Shown here in pieces: positions 24,340 through 36,655 of a stretch of DNA of 64,000 bases. The notes beneath the pieces are model-generated. The model was not told the DNA's origin and searched no databases. It saw only the letters and a list, made by a program, of their open reading frames with translations. The stretch comes from Clusia tigrina (lineage: Eukaryota; Arthropoda; Insecta; Diptera; Clusiidae): NCBI GenBank assembly GCA_920105625.2, contig OV050031.1:92447676-92511675 (forward strand). Direction: 5' to 3'. The position numbers and the translations under genes are program-made. The first letter of the stretch is position 1. Each line of letters opens with the position of its first letter.

Positions 24340-27250
24340 CTCGAGCCTCTTGTCAATTTAAGCTATCGCTCAAAGCTATGCTACCCTTAAGTCCCAAATA
24401 AAACACTGATAAAACTTCAAATGGCCCTAAATTCTATACGGTACGTCCTACACCTATCAAAGTTTGCAACATATAAATGCTTGTAACTTTTTACTGGAGC
24501 GTCATAAAACCTTGAAATTTTGTAACAATAAAGTACTCGAGCCTCTTGTCAATTTAAGCTATTGCTCAAAGCTATGCTACCCTTGAATCCCAAATAAAAC
24601 ACTGATAAAACTTCAAATGGCCCTAACTTCTATACGGTACGTCCTACACCTATCAATGTTTACAACATACAAATGCTTGTAACTTTTTATTGGAGCGTCA
24701 TAAAACTTTGAAATTTTGTAACAATAAAGTACTCGAGCCTCTCGTCAATTTAAGCTATCGCTCAAAGCTATGCTACCCTTGAGTCCCAAATCAAACACTG
24801 ATAAAACTTCAAATGACCCTAACTTCTGTACGGTACGTCCTACACCTATCAAAGTTTGCAACACACAAATGCATTTAACTTTTTACTGGAGCGTCATAAA
24901 ACATTGAAATTTTGAAACAATAAAGTACTCGAGCCTCTCGTCAATTTAAGCTATCGCTCAAAGCTATGCTACCCTTGAATCCCAAATCAAACACTGATAA
25001 AACTTCAAATGACCCTAACTTCTGTACGGTACGTCCTACACCTATCAAAGTTTGCAACACACAAATGCATTTAACTTTTTACTGGAGCGTCATAAAACAT
25101 TGAAATTTTGTAACAATAAAGTACTCGAGCTTCTCGTCAATTTAAGCTATCGCTCAAAGCTATGCTACCCTTGAGTCCCAAATCAAACACTGATAAAACT
25201 TCAAATGCCCCTAACTTCTATACGGTACGTCCTACACCTATCAAAGTTTGCAACATACAAATGCTTATAACTTTTTACTGGAGCGTCATAAAACCTTGAA
25301 ATTTTGGAACAATAAAGTACAAGAGCCTCTTGTCAATTTAAGCTATCGCTCAAAGCTATGCTACCGTTGAGTCCCAAATCATACACTGATAAAACTTCAA
25401 ATGGCCCTAAATTCTGTACGGTACGTCCTACACCTATCAAAGTTTGCAACATATAAATGCTTGTAACTTTTTACTGGAGCGTCATAAAACCTTGAAATTT
25501 TGTAACAATAAAGTACTCGAGCCTCTTGTCAATTTAAGCTATCGCTCAAAGCTATGCTACCCTTAAGTCCCAAATAAAACACTGATAAAACTTCAAATGG
25601 CCCTAAATTCTATACGGTACGTCCTACACCTATCAAAGTTTGCAACATATAAATGCTTGTAACTTTTTACTGGAGCGTCATAAAACCTTGAAATTTTGTA
25701 ACAATAAAGTACTCGAGCCTCTTGTCAATTTAAGCTATTGCTCAAAGCTATGCTACCCTTGAATCCCAAATAAAACACTGATAAAACTTCAAATGGCCCT
25801 AACTTCTATACGGTACGTCCTACACCTATCAATGTTTGCAACATACAAATGCTTGTAACTTTTTATTGGAGCGTCATAAAACCTTGAAATTTTGTAACAA
25901 TAAAGTACTCGAGCCTCTCGTCAATTTAAGCTATCGCTCAAAGCTATGCTACCCTTGAGTCCCAAATCAAACACTGATAAAACTTCAAATGACCCTAACT
26001 TCTGTACGGTACGTCCTACACCTATCAAAGTTTGCAACACACAAATGCATTTAACTTTTTACTGGAGCGTCATAAAACATTGAAATTTTGAAACAATAAA
26101 GTACTCGAGCCTCTCGTCAATTTAAGCTATCGCTCAAAGCTATGCTACCCTTGAGTCCCAAATCAAACACTGATAAAACTTCAAATGCCCCTAACTTCTA
26201 TACGGTACGTCCTACACCTATCAAAGTTTGCAACATACAAATGCTTATAACTTTTTACTGGAGCGTCATAAAACCTTGAAATTTTGGAACAATAAAGTAC
26301 TCGAGCCTCTTGTCAATTTAAGTCCCAAATCATACACTGATAAAACTTCAAATGGCCCTAAATTCTGTACGGTACGTCCTACACCTATCAAAGTTTGCAA
26401 CATATAAATGCTTGTAACTTTTTACTGGAGCGTCATAAAACCTTGAAATTTTGTAACAATAAAGTACTCGAGCCTCTTGTCAATTTAAGCTATCGCTCAA
26501 AGCTATGCTACCCTTAAGTCCCAAATAAAACGCTGATAAAACTTCAAATGGCCCTAAATTCTATACGGTACGTCCTACACCTATCAAAGTTTGCAACATA
26601 TAAATGCTTGTAACTTTTTACTGGAGCGTCATAAAACCTTGAAATTTTGTAACAATAAAGTACTCGAGCCTCTTGTCAATTTAAGCTATTGCTCAAAGCT
26701 ATGCTACCCTTGAATCCCAAATAAAACACTGATAAAACTTCAAATGGCCCTAACTTCTATACGGTACGTCCTACACCTATCAATGTTTGCAACATACAAA
26801 TGCTTGTAACTTTTTATTGGAGCGTCATAAAACTTTGAAATTTTGTAACAATAAAGTACTCGAGCCTCTCGTCAATTTAAGCTATCGCTCAAAGCTATGC
26901 TACCCTTGAGTCCCAAATCAAACAGTGATAAAACTTCAAATGACCCTAACTTCTGTACGGTACGTCCTACACCTATCAAAGTTTGCAACACACAAATGCA
27001 TTTAACTTTTTACTGGAGCGTCATAAAACATTGAAATTTTGTAACAATAAAGTACTCGAGCCTCTCGTCAATTTAAGCTTTCGCTCAAAGCTATGCTACC
27101 CTTGAGTCCCAAATCAAACACGGATAAAACTTCAAATGGCCCTAACTTCTATACGGTACGTCCTACACCTATCAAAGTTTGCAACATACAAATGCTTATA
27201 ACTTTTTACTGGAGCGTCATAAAACCTTGAAATTTTGTAACAATAAAGTA
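24340..27250. repeat. Block D: 5/6-monomer HOR of types A1 to A5
   Basis: Types are: A1, ggaac with ccgttgagtccc, catac and aattctg; A2, cttaagtcccaaataaaac with aattctatacgg; A3, tattgctc with caatgttt; A4, ctctcgtc or cttgtc with gaccctaacttctg and cacac; A5, cattg with ctcgtc and cttataac. The order A1 to A5 repeats, with an extra A4-like monomer at 24928, so the A1 spacing is first 1176 bp (24144 to 25320) and then 980 bp (25320 to 26300). The A1 at 26300 is shortened by 29 bp. Confidence 0.85.
26300..26466. repeat. Truncated monomer (167 bp, 29 bp internal deletion)
   Basis: After tgtcaatttaag the sequence goes straight to tcccaaatcatac. The 29 bp that normally follow the aagct step, including both gctat motifs and the gctacc segment, are gone. 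The two sides share only ag at the break, or ttaag if the parent was an aagtccc-type unit. This is the only deletion longer than 1 bp among the complete units of the window. The next monomer starts in normal register at 26467. Confidence 0.95.
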
Positions 27251-29209
27251 CTCGAGCCTCTTGTCAATTTAAGCTATCGCTCAAAGCTATTCTACCCTTA
27301 AGTCCCAAATAAAAACTGATAAAACTTCAAATGGCCCTAAATTCTATACGGTACGTCCTACACCTATCAAAGTTTGCAACATATAAATGCTTGTAACTTT
27401 TTACTGGAGCGTCATAAAACCTTGAAATTTTGTAACAATAAAGTACTCGAGCCTCTTGTCAATTTAAGCTATTGCTCAAAGCTATGCTACCCTTGAATCC
27501 CAAATAAAACACTGATAAAACTTCAAATGGCCCTAACTTCTATACGGTACGTCCTACACCTATCAAAGTTTGCAACATATAAATGCTTGTAACTTTTTAC
27601 TGGAGCGTCATAAAACCTTGAAATTTTGTAACAATAAAGTACTCGAGCCTCTTGTCAATTTAAGCTATCGCTCAAAGCTATGCTACCCTTGAGTCCCAAA
27701 TCAAACACTGATAAAACTTCAAATGGCCCTAACTTCTATACGGTACGTCCTACACCTATCAAAGTTTGCAACATACAAATGCTTGTAACTTTTTACTGGA
27801 GCGTCATAAAACCTTGAAATTTTGTAACAATAAAGTACTCGAGCCGCTTGTCAATTTAAGCTATCGCTCAAAGCTATGCTACCCTTGAGTCCCAAATCAT
27901 ACACTGATAAAACTTCAAATGGCGCTAAATTCTGTACGGTACGTCCTGCACCTATCAAAGTTTGCAACATATGAATGCTTGTAACTTTTTACTGGAGCGT
28001 CATAAAACCTTGAAATTTTGTAACAATAAAGTACTCGAGCCTCTTGTCAATTTAAGCTATCACTCAGAGCTATGCTACCCTTGAGTCCCAAATCAAACAC
28101 TGATAAAACTTCAAATGGCCCTAAATTCTGTACGGTACGTCCTACACCTATCAAAGTTTGCAACATATAAATGCTTGTAACTTTTTACTGGAGCGTCATA
28201 AAACCTTGAAATTTTGTAACAATAAAGTACTCGAGCCTCTTGTCAATTTAAGCTATCGCTCAAAGCTATGCTACCCTTAAGTCCCAAATAAAACACTGAT
28301 AAAACTTCAAATGGCCCTAAATTCTATACGGTACGTCCTACACCTATCAAAGTTTGCAACATATAAATGCTTGTAACTTTTTACTGGAGCATCATAAAAC
28401 CTTGAAATTTTGTAACAATAAAGTACTCGAGCCTCTTGTCAATTTAAGCTATTGCTCAAAGCTATGCTACCCTTGAATCCCAAATAAAACACTGATAAAA
28501 CTTCAAATGGCCCTAACTTCTATACGGTACGTCCTACACCTATCAATGTTTGCAACATACAAATGCTTGTAACTTTTTATTGGAGCGTCATAAAACCTTG
28601 AAATTTTGTAACAATAAAGTACTCGAGCCTCTCGTCAATTTAAGCTATCGCTCAAAGCTATGCTACCCTTGAGTCCCAAATCAAACACTGATAAAACTTC
28701 AAATGACCCTAACTTCTGTACGGTACGTCCTACACCTATCAAAGTTTGCAACACACAAATGCATTTAACTTTTTACTGGAGCGTCATAAAACATTGAAAT
28801 TTTGTAACAATAAAGTACTCGAGCCTCTCGTCAATTTAAGCTTTCGCTCAAAGCTATGCTACCCTTGAGTCCCAAATCAAACACTGATAAAACTTCAAAT
28901 GGCCCTAACTTCTATACGGTACGTCCTACACCTATCAAAGTTTGCAACATACAAATGCTTATAACTTTTTACTGGAGCGTCATAAAACCTTGAAATTTTG
29001 GAACAATAAAGTACTCGAGCCTCTTGTCAATTTAAGCTATAGCTCAAAGCTATGCTACCCTTGAGTCCCAAATCATACACTGATAAAACTTCACATGGCC
29101 CCAAATTCTGTACGGTACGTCCTACACCTATCAAAGTTTGCAACATATAAATGCTTGTAACTTTTTACTTGAGCGTCATAAAACCTTGAAATTTTGTAAC
29201 AATAAAGTA
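27251..29209. repeat. Block D: 10-monomer HOR unit (1959 bp)
   Basis: The order is A2', A3', B1, B2, B3, A2, A3, A4, A5, A1'. A2' has gctattctaccc and lacks one base (aaataaaaactg, so 195 bp). B2 has ccgctt with ggcgctaaattctg and catatgaatg. B3 has tatcactcagagc. A1' has ccccaaattctg. The next A2' comes 1959 bp later at 29210. Confidence 0.84.
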
Positions 29210-30188
29210 CTCGAGCCTCTTGTCAATTTAAGCTATCGCTCAAAGCTATTCTACCCTTAAGTCCCAAATAAAAACTGATAAAACTTCAAATGGCCCTAAA
29301 TTCTATACGGTACGTCCTACACCTATCAAAGTTTGCAACATATAAATGCTTGTAACTTTTTACTGGAGCGTCATAAAACCTTGAAATTTTGTAACAATAA
29401 AGTACTCGAACCTCTTGTCAATTTAAGCTATTGCTCAAAGCTATGCTACCCTTGAATCCCAAATAAAACACTGATAAAACTTCAAATGGCCCTAACTTCT
29501 ATACGGTACGTCCTACACCTATCAAAGTTTGCAACATATAAATGCTTGTAACTTTTTACTGGAGCGTCATAAAACCTTGAAATTTTGTAACAATAAAGTA
29601 CTCGAGCCTCTTGTCAATTTAAGCTATCGCTCAAAGCTATGCTACCCTTGAGTCCCAAATCAAACACTGATAAAACTTCAAATGGCCCTAACTTCTATAC
29701 GGTACGTCCTACACCTATCAAAGTTTGCAACATACAAATGCTTGTAACTTTTTACTGGAGCGTCATAAAACCTTGAAATTTTGTAACAATAAAGTACTCG
29801 AGCCGCTTGTCAATTTAAGCTATCGCTCAAAGCTATGCTACCCTTGAGTCCCAAATCATACACTGATAAAACTTCAAATGGCGCTAAATTCTGTACGGTA
29901 CGTGCTGCACCTATCAAAGTTTGCAACATATGAATGCTTGTAACTTTTTACTGGAGCGTCATAAAACCTTGAAATTTTGTAACAATAAAGTACTCGAGCC
30001 TCTTGTCAATTTAAGCTATCACTCAGAGCTATGCTACCCTTGAGTCCCAAATCAAACACTGATAAAACTTCAAATGGCCCTAACTTCTATACGGTACGTC
30101 CTACACCTATCAAAGTTTGCAACATACAAATGCTTGTAACTTTTTACTGGAGCGTCATAAAACCTTGAAATTTTGTAACAATAAAGTA
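29210..30188. repeat. Block D: partial second copy of the 10-monomer unit (5 monomers)
   Basis: A2', A3', B1, B2 and B3 follow in the same order as at 27251 with nearly identical bases, including the 195 bp A2' and the tatcactcagagc of B3. The copy then stops and a different series begins. The CTCGAG at 29405 is changed to ctcgaa. Confidence 0.84.
29601..29796. repeat. Reference monomer (matches the consensus)
   Basis: This unit carries the common base at every variable position I tracked and serves as a key to the rest; 27642-27837 appears to be the same. Landmarks in monomer coordinates are: CTCGAG at 1-6, overlapping an upstream AGTACT; the pair tcgc/ttgc at 27-30; gagtccc or aagtccc around 49-55; caaac, catac or aaaac at 61-65; aCttc, aAttc or aGttc at position 92; cTAtac or cTGtac at 97; ggtacgtcc at 101-109; catac, catat or cacac at 131-135; a T5 run at 149-153; and aaaa then aaatttt at 167-182. 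G+C is 73 of 196. The unit has five CG dinucleotides. Because 196 is one more than a multiple of three, the reading frame rotates from unit to unit. Confidence 0.93.
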
Positions 30189-33128
30189 TTCGAGCCGCTT
30201 GTCAATTTAAGCTATCGCTCAAAGCTATGCTACCCTTAAGTCCCATATAAAACACTGATAAAACTTCAAATGGCCCTAACTTCTATACGGTACGTCCTAC
30301 ACCTATCAAAGTTTGCAACATACAAATGCTTGTAACTTTTTATTGGAGCGTCATAAAACCTTGAAATTATGTAACAATAAAGTACTCGAGCCACTTGTCA
30401 ATTTAAGCTATCGCTCAAAGCTATGCTACCCTTGAGTCACAAATCAAACACTGATAAAACTTCAAATGGCCCTAACTTCTATACGGTACGTCCTACACCT
30501 ATCAAAGTTTGCAACATACAAATGCTTGTAACTTTTTACTGGAGCGTCATAAAACCTTGAAATTTTATAACAATAAAGCACTCGAGCCGCTTGTCAATTT
30601 AAGCTATCGCTCAAAGCTATGCTACCCTTGAGTCCCAAATCATACACTGATAAAACTTCAAATGGCCCTAAATTCTGTACGGTACGTCCTACACCTATCA
30701 AAGTTTGCAACATATAAATGCTTGTAACTTTTTACTGGAGCGTCATAAAAGCTTGAAATTTTGTAACAATAAAATACTCGAGCCTCTTGTCAATTTAAGC
30801 TATCGCTCAAAGCTATGCTACCCTTGAGTCCCAAATCAAACACTGAAAAAACTTCAAATGGGCCTAAGTTCTATACAGTACGTCCTACACCTATCAAAGT
30901 TTGCAACATACAAATGCTTGTAACTTTTTACTGGAGCGTCATAACACCTTGAAATTTTTTTACAATAAAGTACTCGAGCCTCTTGTCAATTTAAGCTATC
31001 GCTCAAAGCTATGCTACCATTGAGTCCCAAATAAAACACTGATAAAACTTCAAATGGCCCTAAATTCTATATGGTACGTCCTACACCTATCAAAGTTTGC
31101 AACATATAAATGCTTGTAACTTTTTCCTGGAGCGTCATAAAACCTTGAAATTTTGTAACAATAAAGTACTCGAGCCTCTTGTCAATTTAAGCTATTGCTC
31201 AAAGCTATGCTACCCTTGAATCCCAAATAAAACACTGATAAAACTTTAAATGGCCCTAACTTCAATACGGTACGTCCTACACCTATCAAAGTTTTCAACA
31301 TACAAATGCTTGTAACTTTTTATTGGAGCGTCATAAAACCTTGAAATTTTGTAACAATAAAGTACTCGAGCCTCTTGTCAATTTAAGCTATCGCTCAAAG
31401 CTATGCTACCCTTGAGTCCCAAATCATACACTGATAAAACGTCAAATGGCCCTAAATTCTGTACGGTACGTCCTACACCTATCAAAGTTTGCAACATATA
31501 AATGCTCGTAACTTTTTACTGGAGCGTCATAAAACCTTGAAATTTTGTAACAATAAAGTACTCGAGCCTCTTGTCAATTTAAGCTATCGCTCAAAGCTAT
31601 GCTACCCTTGAGTCCCAAATCAAACACTGATAAAACTTCAAATGGCCCTAAGTTCTATACAGTACGTCCTACACCTATCAAAGTTTGCAACATACAAATG
31701 CATTTAACTTTTTACTGGAGCGTCATAAAACATTGAAATTTTGTAACAATAAAGTACTCGAGCCTCTCGTCAATTTAAGCTATCGCTCAAAGCTATGCTA
31801 CCCTTGAGTCCCAAATCAAACACTGATAAAACTTCAAATGCCCCTAACTTCTATACGGTACGTCCTACACCTATCAAAGTTTGCAACATACAAATGCTTA
31901 TAACTTTTTACTGGAGCGTCATAAAACCTTGAAATTTTGTAACAATAAAGTACTCGAGCCTCTTGTCAATTTAAGCTATCGCTCAAAGCTATGCTACCCT
32001 TAAGTCCCAAATAAAACACTGATAAAACTTCAAATGGCCCTAAATTCTATACGGTACGTCCTACACCTATCAAAGTTTGCAACATACAAATGCTTGTAAC
32101 TTTTTACTGGAGCGTCATAAAACCTTGAAATTTTATAACAATAAAGCACTCGAGCCGCTTGTCAATTTAAGCTATCGCTCAAAGCTATGCTACCCTTGAG
32201 TCCCAAATCATACACTGATAAAACTTCAAATGGCCCTAAATTCTGTACGGTACGTCCTACACCTATCAAAGTTTGCAACATATAAATGCTTGTAACTTTT
32301 TACTGGAGCGTCATAAAAGCTTGAAATTTTGTAACAATAAAGTACTCGAGCCTCTCGTCAATTTAAGCTATCGCTCAAAGCTATGCTACCCTTGAGTCCC
32401 AAATCAAACACTGATAAAACTTCAAATGGGCCTAAATTCTATATGGTACGTCCTACACCTATCAAAGTTTGCAACATATAAATGCTTGTAACTTTTTACT
32501 GGAGCGTCATAAAACCTTGAAATTTTGTAACAATAAAGTACTCGAGCCTCTTGTCAATTTAAGCTATTGCTCAAAGCTATGCTACCCTTGAATCCCAAAT
32601 AAAACACTGATAAAACTTCAAATGGCCCTAACTTCTATACGGTACGTCCTACACCTATCAAAGTTTTCAACATACAAATGCTTGTAACTTTTTATTGGAG
32701 CGTCATAAAACCTTGAAATTTTGTAACAATAAAGTACTCGAGCCTCTTGTCAATTTAAGCTATCGCTCAAAGCTATGCTACCCTTGAGTCCCAAATCATA
32801 CACTGATAAAACGTCAAATGGCCCTAAATTCTGTACGGTACGTCCTACACCTATCAAAGTTTGCAACATATAAATGCTCGTAACTTTTTACTGGAGCGTC
32901 ATAAAACCTTGAAATTTTGTAACAATAAAGTACTCGAGCCTCTTGTCAATTTAAGCTATCGCTCAAAGCTATGCTACCCTTGAGTCCCAAATCAAACACT
33001 GATAAAACTTCAAATGGCCCTAAGTTCTATACAGTACGTCCTACACCTATCAAAGTTTGCAACATACAAATGCTTGTAACTTTTTACTGGAGCGTCATAA
33101 AACCTTGAAATTTTGTAACAATAAAGTA
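30189..33128. repeat. Block D: C and D type monomers (15 monomers, 2940 bp)
   Basis: New types enter here: C1, gaaattatg after ttattgg; C2, gaaattttataac with gcactcgagccgctt; D1, actgaaaaaac with agttctatacag; D2, attttttta with atatggtacg; D3, gttttcaac; D4, aaacgtcaaatgg with aaatgctcg; D5, agttctatacag. The series D3 D4 D5 occurs at 31169 and again at 32541, exactly 1372 bp apart. C2 recurs at 30581 and 32149. Confidence 0.82.
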
Positions 33129-36100
33129 CTCGAGCCTCTTGTCAATTTAAGCTATCGCTCAAAGCTATGCTACCCTTGAGTCCCAAATCAAACACTGATA
33201 AAACTTCAAATGACCCTAACTTCTGTACGGTACGTCCTACACCTATCAAAGTTTGCAACACACAAATGCATTTAACTTTTTACTGGAGCGTCATAAAACA
33301 TTGAAATTTTGTAACAATAAAGTACTCGAGCCTCTCGTCAATTTAAGCTATCCCTCAAAGCTATGCTACCCTTGAGTGCCAAATCAAACACTGATAAAAC
33401 TTCAAATGCCCCTAACTTCTATACGGTACGTCCTACACCTATCAAAGTTTGCAACATACAAATGCTTATAACTTTTTACTGGAGCGTCATAAAACCTTGA
33501 AATTTTGGAACAATAAAGTACTCGAGCCTCTTGTCAATTTAAGCTATCGCTCAAAGCTATGCTACCGTTGAGTCCCAAATCATACACTGATAAAACTTCA
33601 AATGGCCCTAAATTCTGTACGGTACGTCCTACACCTATCAAAGTTTGCAACACATAAATGCTTGTAACTTTTTACTGGAGCGTCATAAAACCTTGAAATT
33701 TTGTAACAATAAAGTACTCGAGCCTCTTGTCAATTTAAGCTATCGCTCAAAGCTATGCTACCCTTAAGTCCCAAATAAAACACTGATAAAACTTCAAATG
33801 GCCCTAAATTCTATACGGTACGTCCTACACCTATCAAAGTTTGCAACATATAAATGCTTGTAACTTTTTACTGGAGCGTCATAAAACCTTGAAATTTTGT
33901 AACAATAAAGTACTCGAGCCTCTTGTCAATTTAAGCAATTGCTCAAAGCTATGCTACCCTTGAATCCCAAATAAAACACTGATAAAACTTCAAATGGCCC
34001 TAACTTCTATACGGTACGTCCTACACCTATCAATGTTTGCAACATACAAATGCTTGTAACTTTTTATTGGAGCGTCATAAAACTTTGAAATTTTGTAACA
34101 ATAAAGTACTCGAGCCTCTCGTCAATTTAAGCTATCGCTCAAAGCTATGCTACCCTTGAGTCCCAAATCAAACACTGATAACACTTCAAATGACCCTAAC
34201 TTCTGTACGGTACGTCCTACACCTATCAAAGTTTGCAACACACAAATGCTTTTAACTTTTTACTGGAGCGTCATAAAACATTGAAATTTTGTAACAATAA
34301 AGTACTCGAGCCTCTCGACAATTTAAGCTATCGCTCAAAGCTATGCTACCCTTGAGTCCCAAATCAAACACTGATAAAACTTCAAATGGCCCTAACTTCT
34401 ATACGGTACGTCCTACACCTATCAAAGTTTGCAACATACAAATGCTTATAACTTTTTACTGGAGCGTCATAAAACCTTGAAATTTTGGAACAATAAAGTA
34501 CTCGAGCCTCTTGTCAATTTAAGCTATCGCTCAAAGCTATGCTACCCTTGAGTCCCAAATCATACACTGATAAAACTTCAAATGGCCCCAAATTCTGTAC
34601 GGTACGTCCTACACCTATCAAAGTTTGCAACATATAAATGCTTGTAACTTTTTACTGGAGCGTCATAAAACCTTGAAATTTTGTAACAATAAAGTACTCG
34701 AGCCTCTTGTCAATTTAAGCTATCGCTCAAAGCTATTCTACCCTTAAGTCCCAAATAAAAACTGATAAAATTTCAAATGGCCCTAAATTCTATACGGTAC
34801 GTCCTACACCTATCAAAGTTTGCAACATATAAATGCTTGTAACTTTTTACTGGAGCGTCATAAAACCTTGAAATTTTGTAACAATAAAGTACTCGAGCCT
34901 CTTGTCAATTTAAGCTATTGCTCAAAGCTATGCTACCCTTGAATCCCAAATAAAACACTGATAAAACTTCAAATGGCCCTAACTTCTATACGGTACGTCC
35001 TACACCTATCAAAGTTTGCAACATATAAATGCTTGTAACTTTTTACTGGAGCGTCATAAAACCTTGAAATTTTGTAACAATAAAGTACTCGAGCCTCTTG
35101 TCAATTTAAGCTATCGCTCAAAGCTATGCTACCCTTGAGTCCCAAGTCAAACACTGATAAAACTTCAAATGGCCCTAACTTCTATACGGTACGTCCTACA
35201 CCTATCAAAGTTTGCAACATACAAATGCTTGTAACTTTTTACTGGAGCGTCATAAAACCTTGAAATTTTGTAACAATAAAGTACTCGAGCCGTTTGTCAA
35301 TTTAAGCTATCGCTCAAAGCTATGCTACCCTTGAGTCCCAAATCATACACTGATAAAACTTCAAATGGCGCTAAATTCTGTACGGTACGTCCTACACCTA
35401 TCAAAGTTTGCAACATACAAATGCTTGTAACTTTTTATTGGAGCGTCATAAAACCTTGAAATTATGTAACAATAAAGTACTCGAGCCTCTTGTCAATTTA
35501 AGCTATCGCTCAAAGCTATGCTACCCTTGAGTCCCAAATCAAACACTGATAAAACTTCAAATGGCCCTAACTTCTATACGGCACGTCCTGCACCTATCAA
35601 AATTTGCAACATACAAATGCTTGTAACTTTTTACTGGAGCGTCATAAAACCTTGAAATTTTGTAACAATAAAGTACTCGAGCCACTTGTCAATTTAAACT
35701 ATCGCTCAAAGCTATGCTACCCTTGAGTCCCAAATCAAACACTGATAAAACTTCAAATAGCCCTAACTTCTGTACGGTACGTCCTACACCTATCAAAGTT
35801 TGCAACATACAAATGCTTGTAACTTTTTACTGGAGCGTCATAAAAGCTTGAAATTTTATAACAATAAAGCACTCGAGCCGCTTGTCAATTTAAGCTATCG
35901 CTCAAAGCTATGCTACCCTTGAGTCCCAAATCATACACTGATAAAACTTCAAATGGCGCTAAATTCTGTACGGTACGTCCTGCACCTATCAAAGTTTGCA
36001 ACATATGAATGCTTGTAACTTTTTACTGGAGCGTCATAAAACCTTGAAATTTTGTAACAATAAAGTACTCGAGCCTCTTGTCAATTTAAGCTATCACTCA

Positions 36101-36655
36101 GAGCTATGCTACCCTTGAGTCCCAAATCAAACACTGATAAAACTTCAAATGGCCCTAACTTCTATACGGTACGTCCTACACCTATCAAAGTTTGCAACAT
36201 ACAAATGCTTGTAACTTTTTACTGGAGCGTCATAAAACCTTGAAATTTTGTAACAATAAAGTATTCGAGCCGTTTGTCAATTTAAGCTATCGCTCAAAGC
36301 TATGCTACCTTTGAGTCCCAAATCATACACTGATAAAACTTCAAATGGCCCTAAATTCTGTACGGTACGTCCCACACCTATCAAAGTTTGCAACATACAA
36401 ATGCTTGTAACTTTTTACTGGAGCGTCATAAAACCTTGAAATTTTGGAACAATACAGTACTCGAGCCTCTAGACAATTTAAGCTATCGCTCAAAGCTATG
36501 CTACCCTTGAGTCCCAAATCAAACACTGATAAAACTTCAAATGGCCCTAAGTTCTATACAGTACGTCCTACACCTATCAAAGTTTGCAACATACAAATGC
36601 TTGTAACTTTTTACTGGAGCGTCATAAAACCTTGAAATTTTGTAACAATAAAGTA
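33129..36655. repeat. Block D: 18-monomer HOR unit (3527 bp)
   Basis: The order is A4 A5 A1 A2 A3 A4 A5 A1' A2' A3' B1 B2 C1a C1b C2/B2 B3 E1 E2. C1a has ggcacgtcctgcacc. C1b has ccactt with aaactatcgc. E1 has gtattcgagccg with tacctttgag and tcccacacc. E2 has ggaacaatacagtactcg with ctctagac. Much of the unit recurs at 36656-41162, but with a six-monomer expansion (A1 to A1') and one C1 monomer fewer. Confidence 0.83.
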
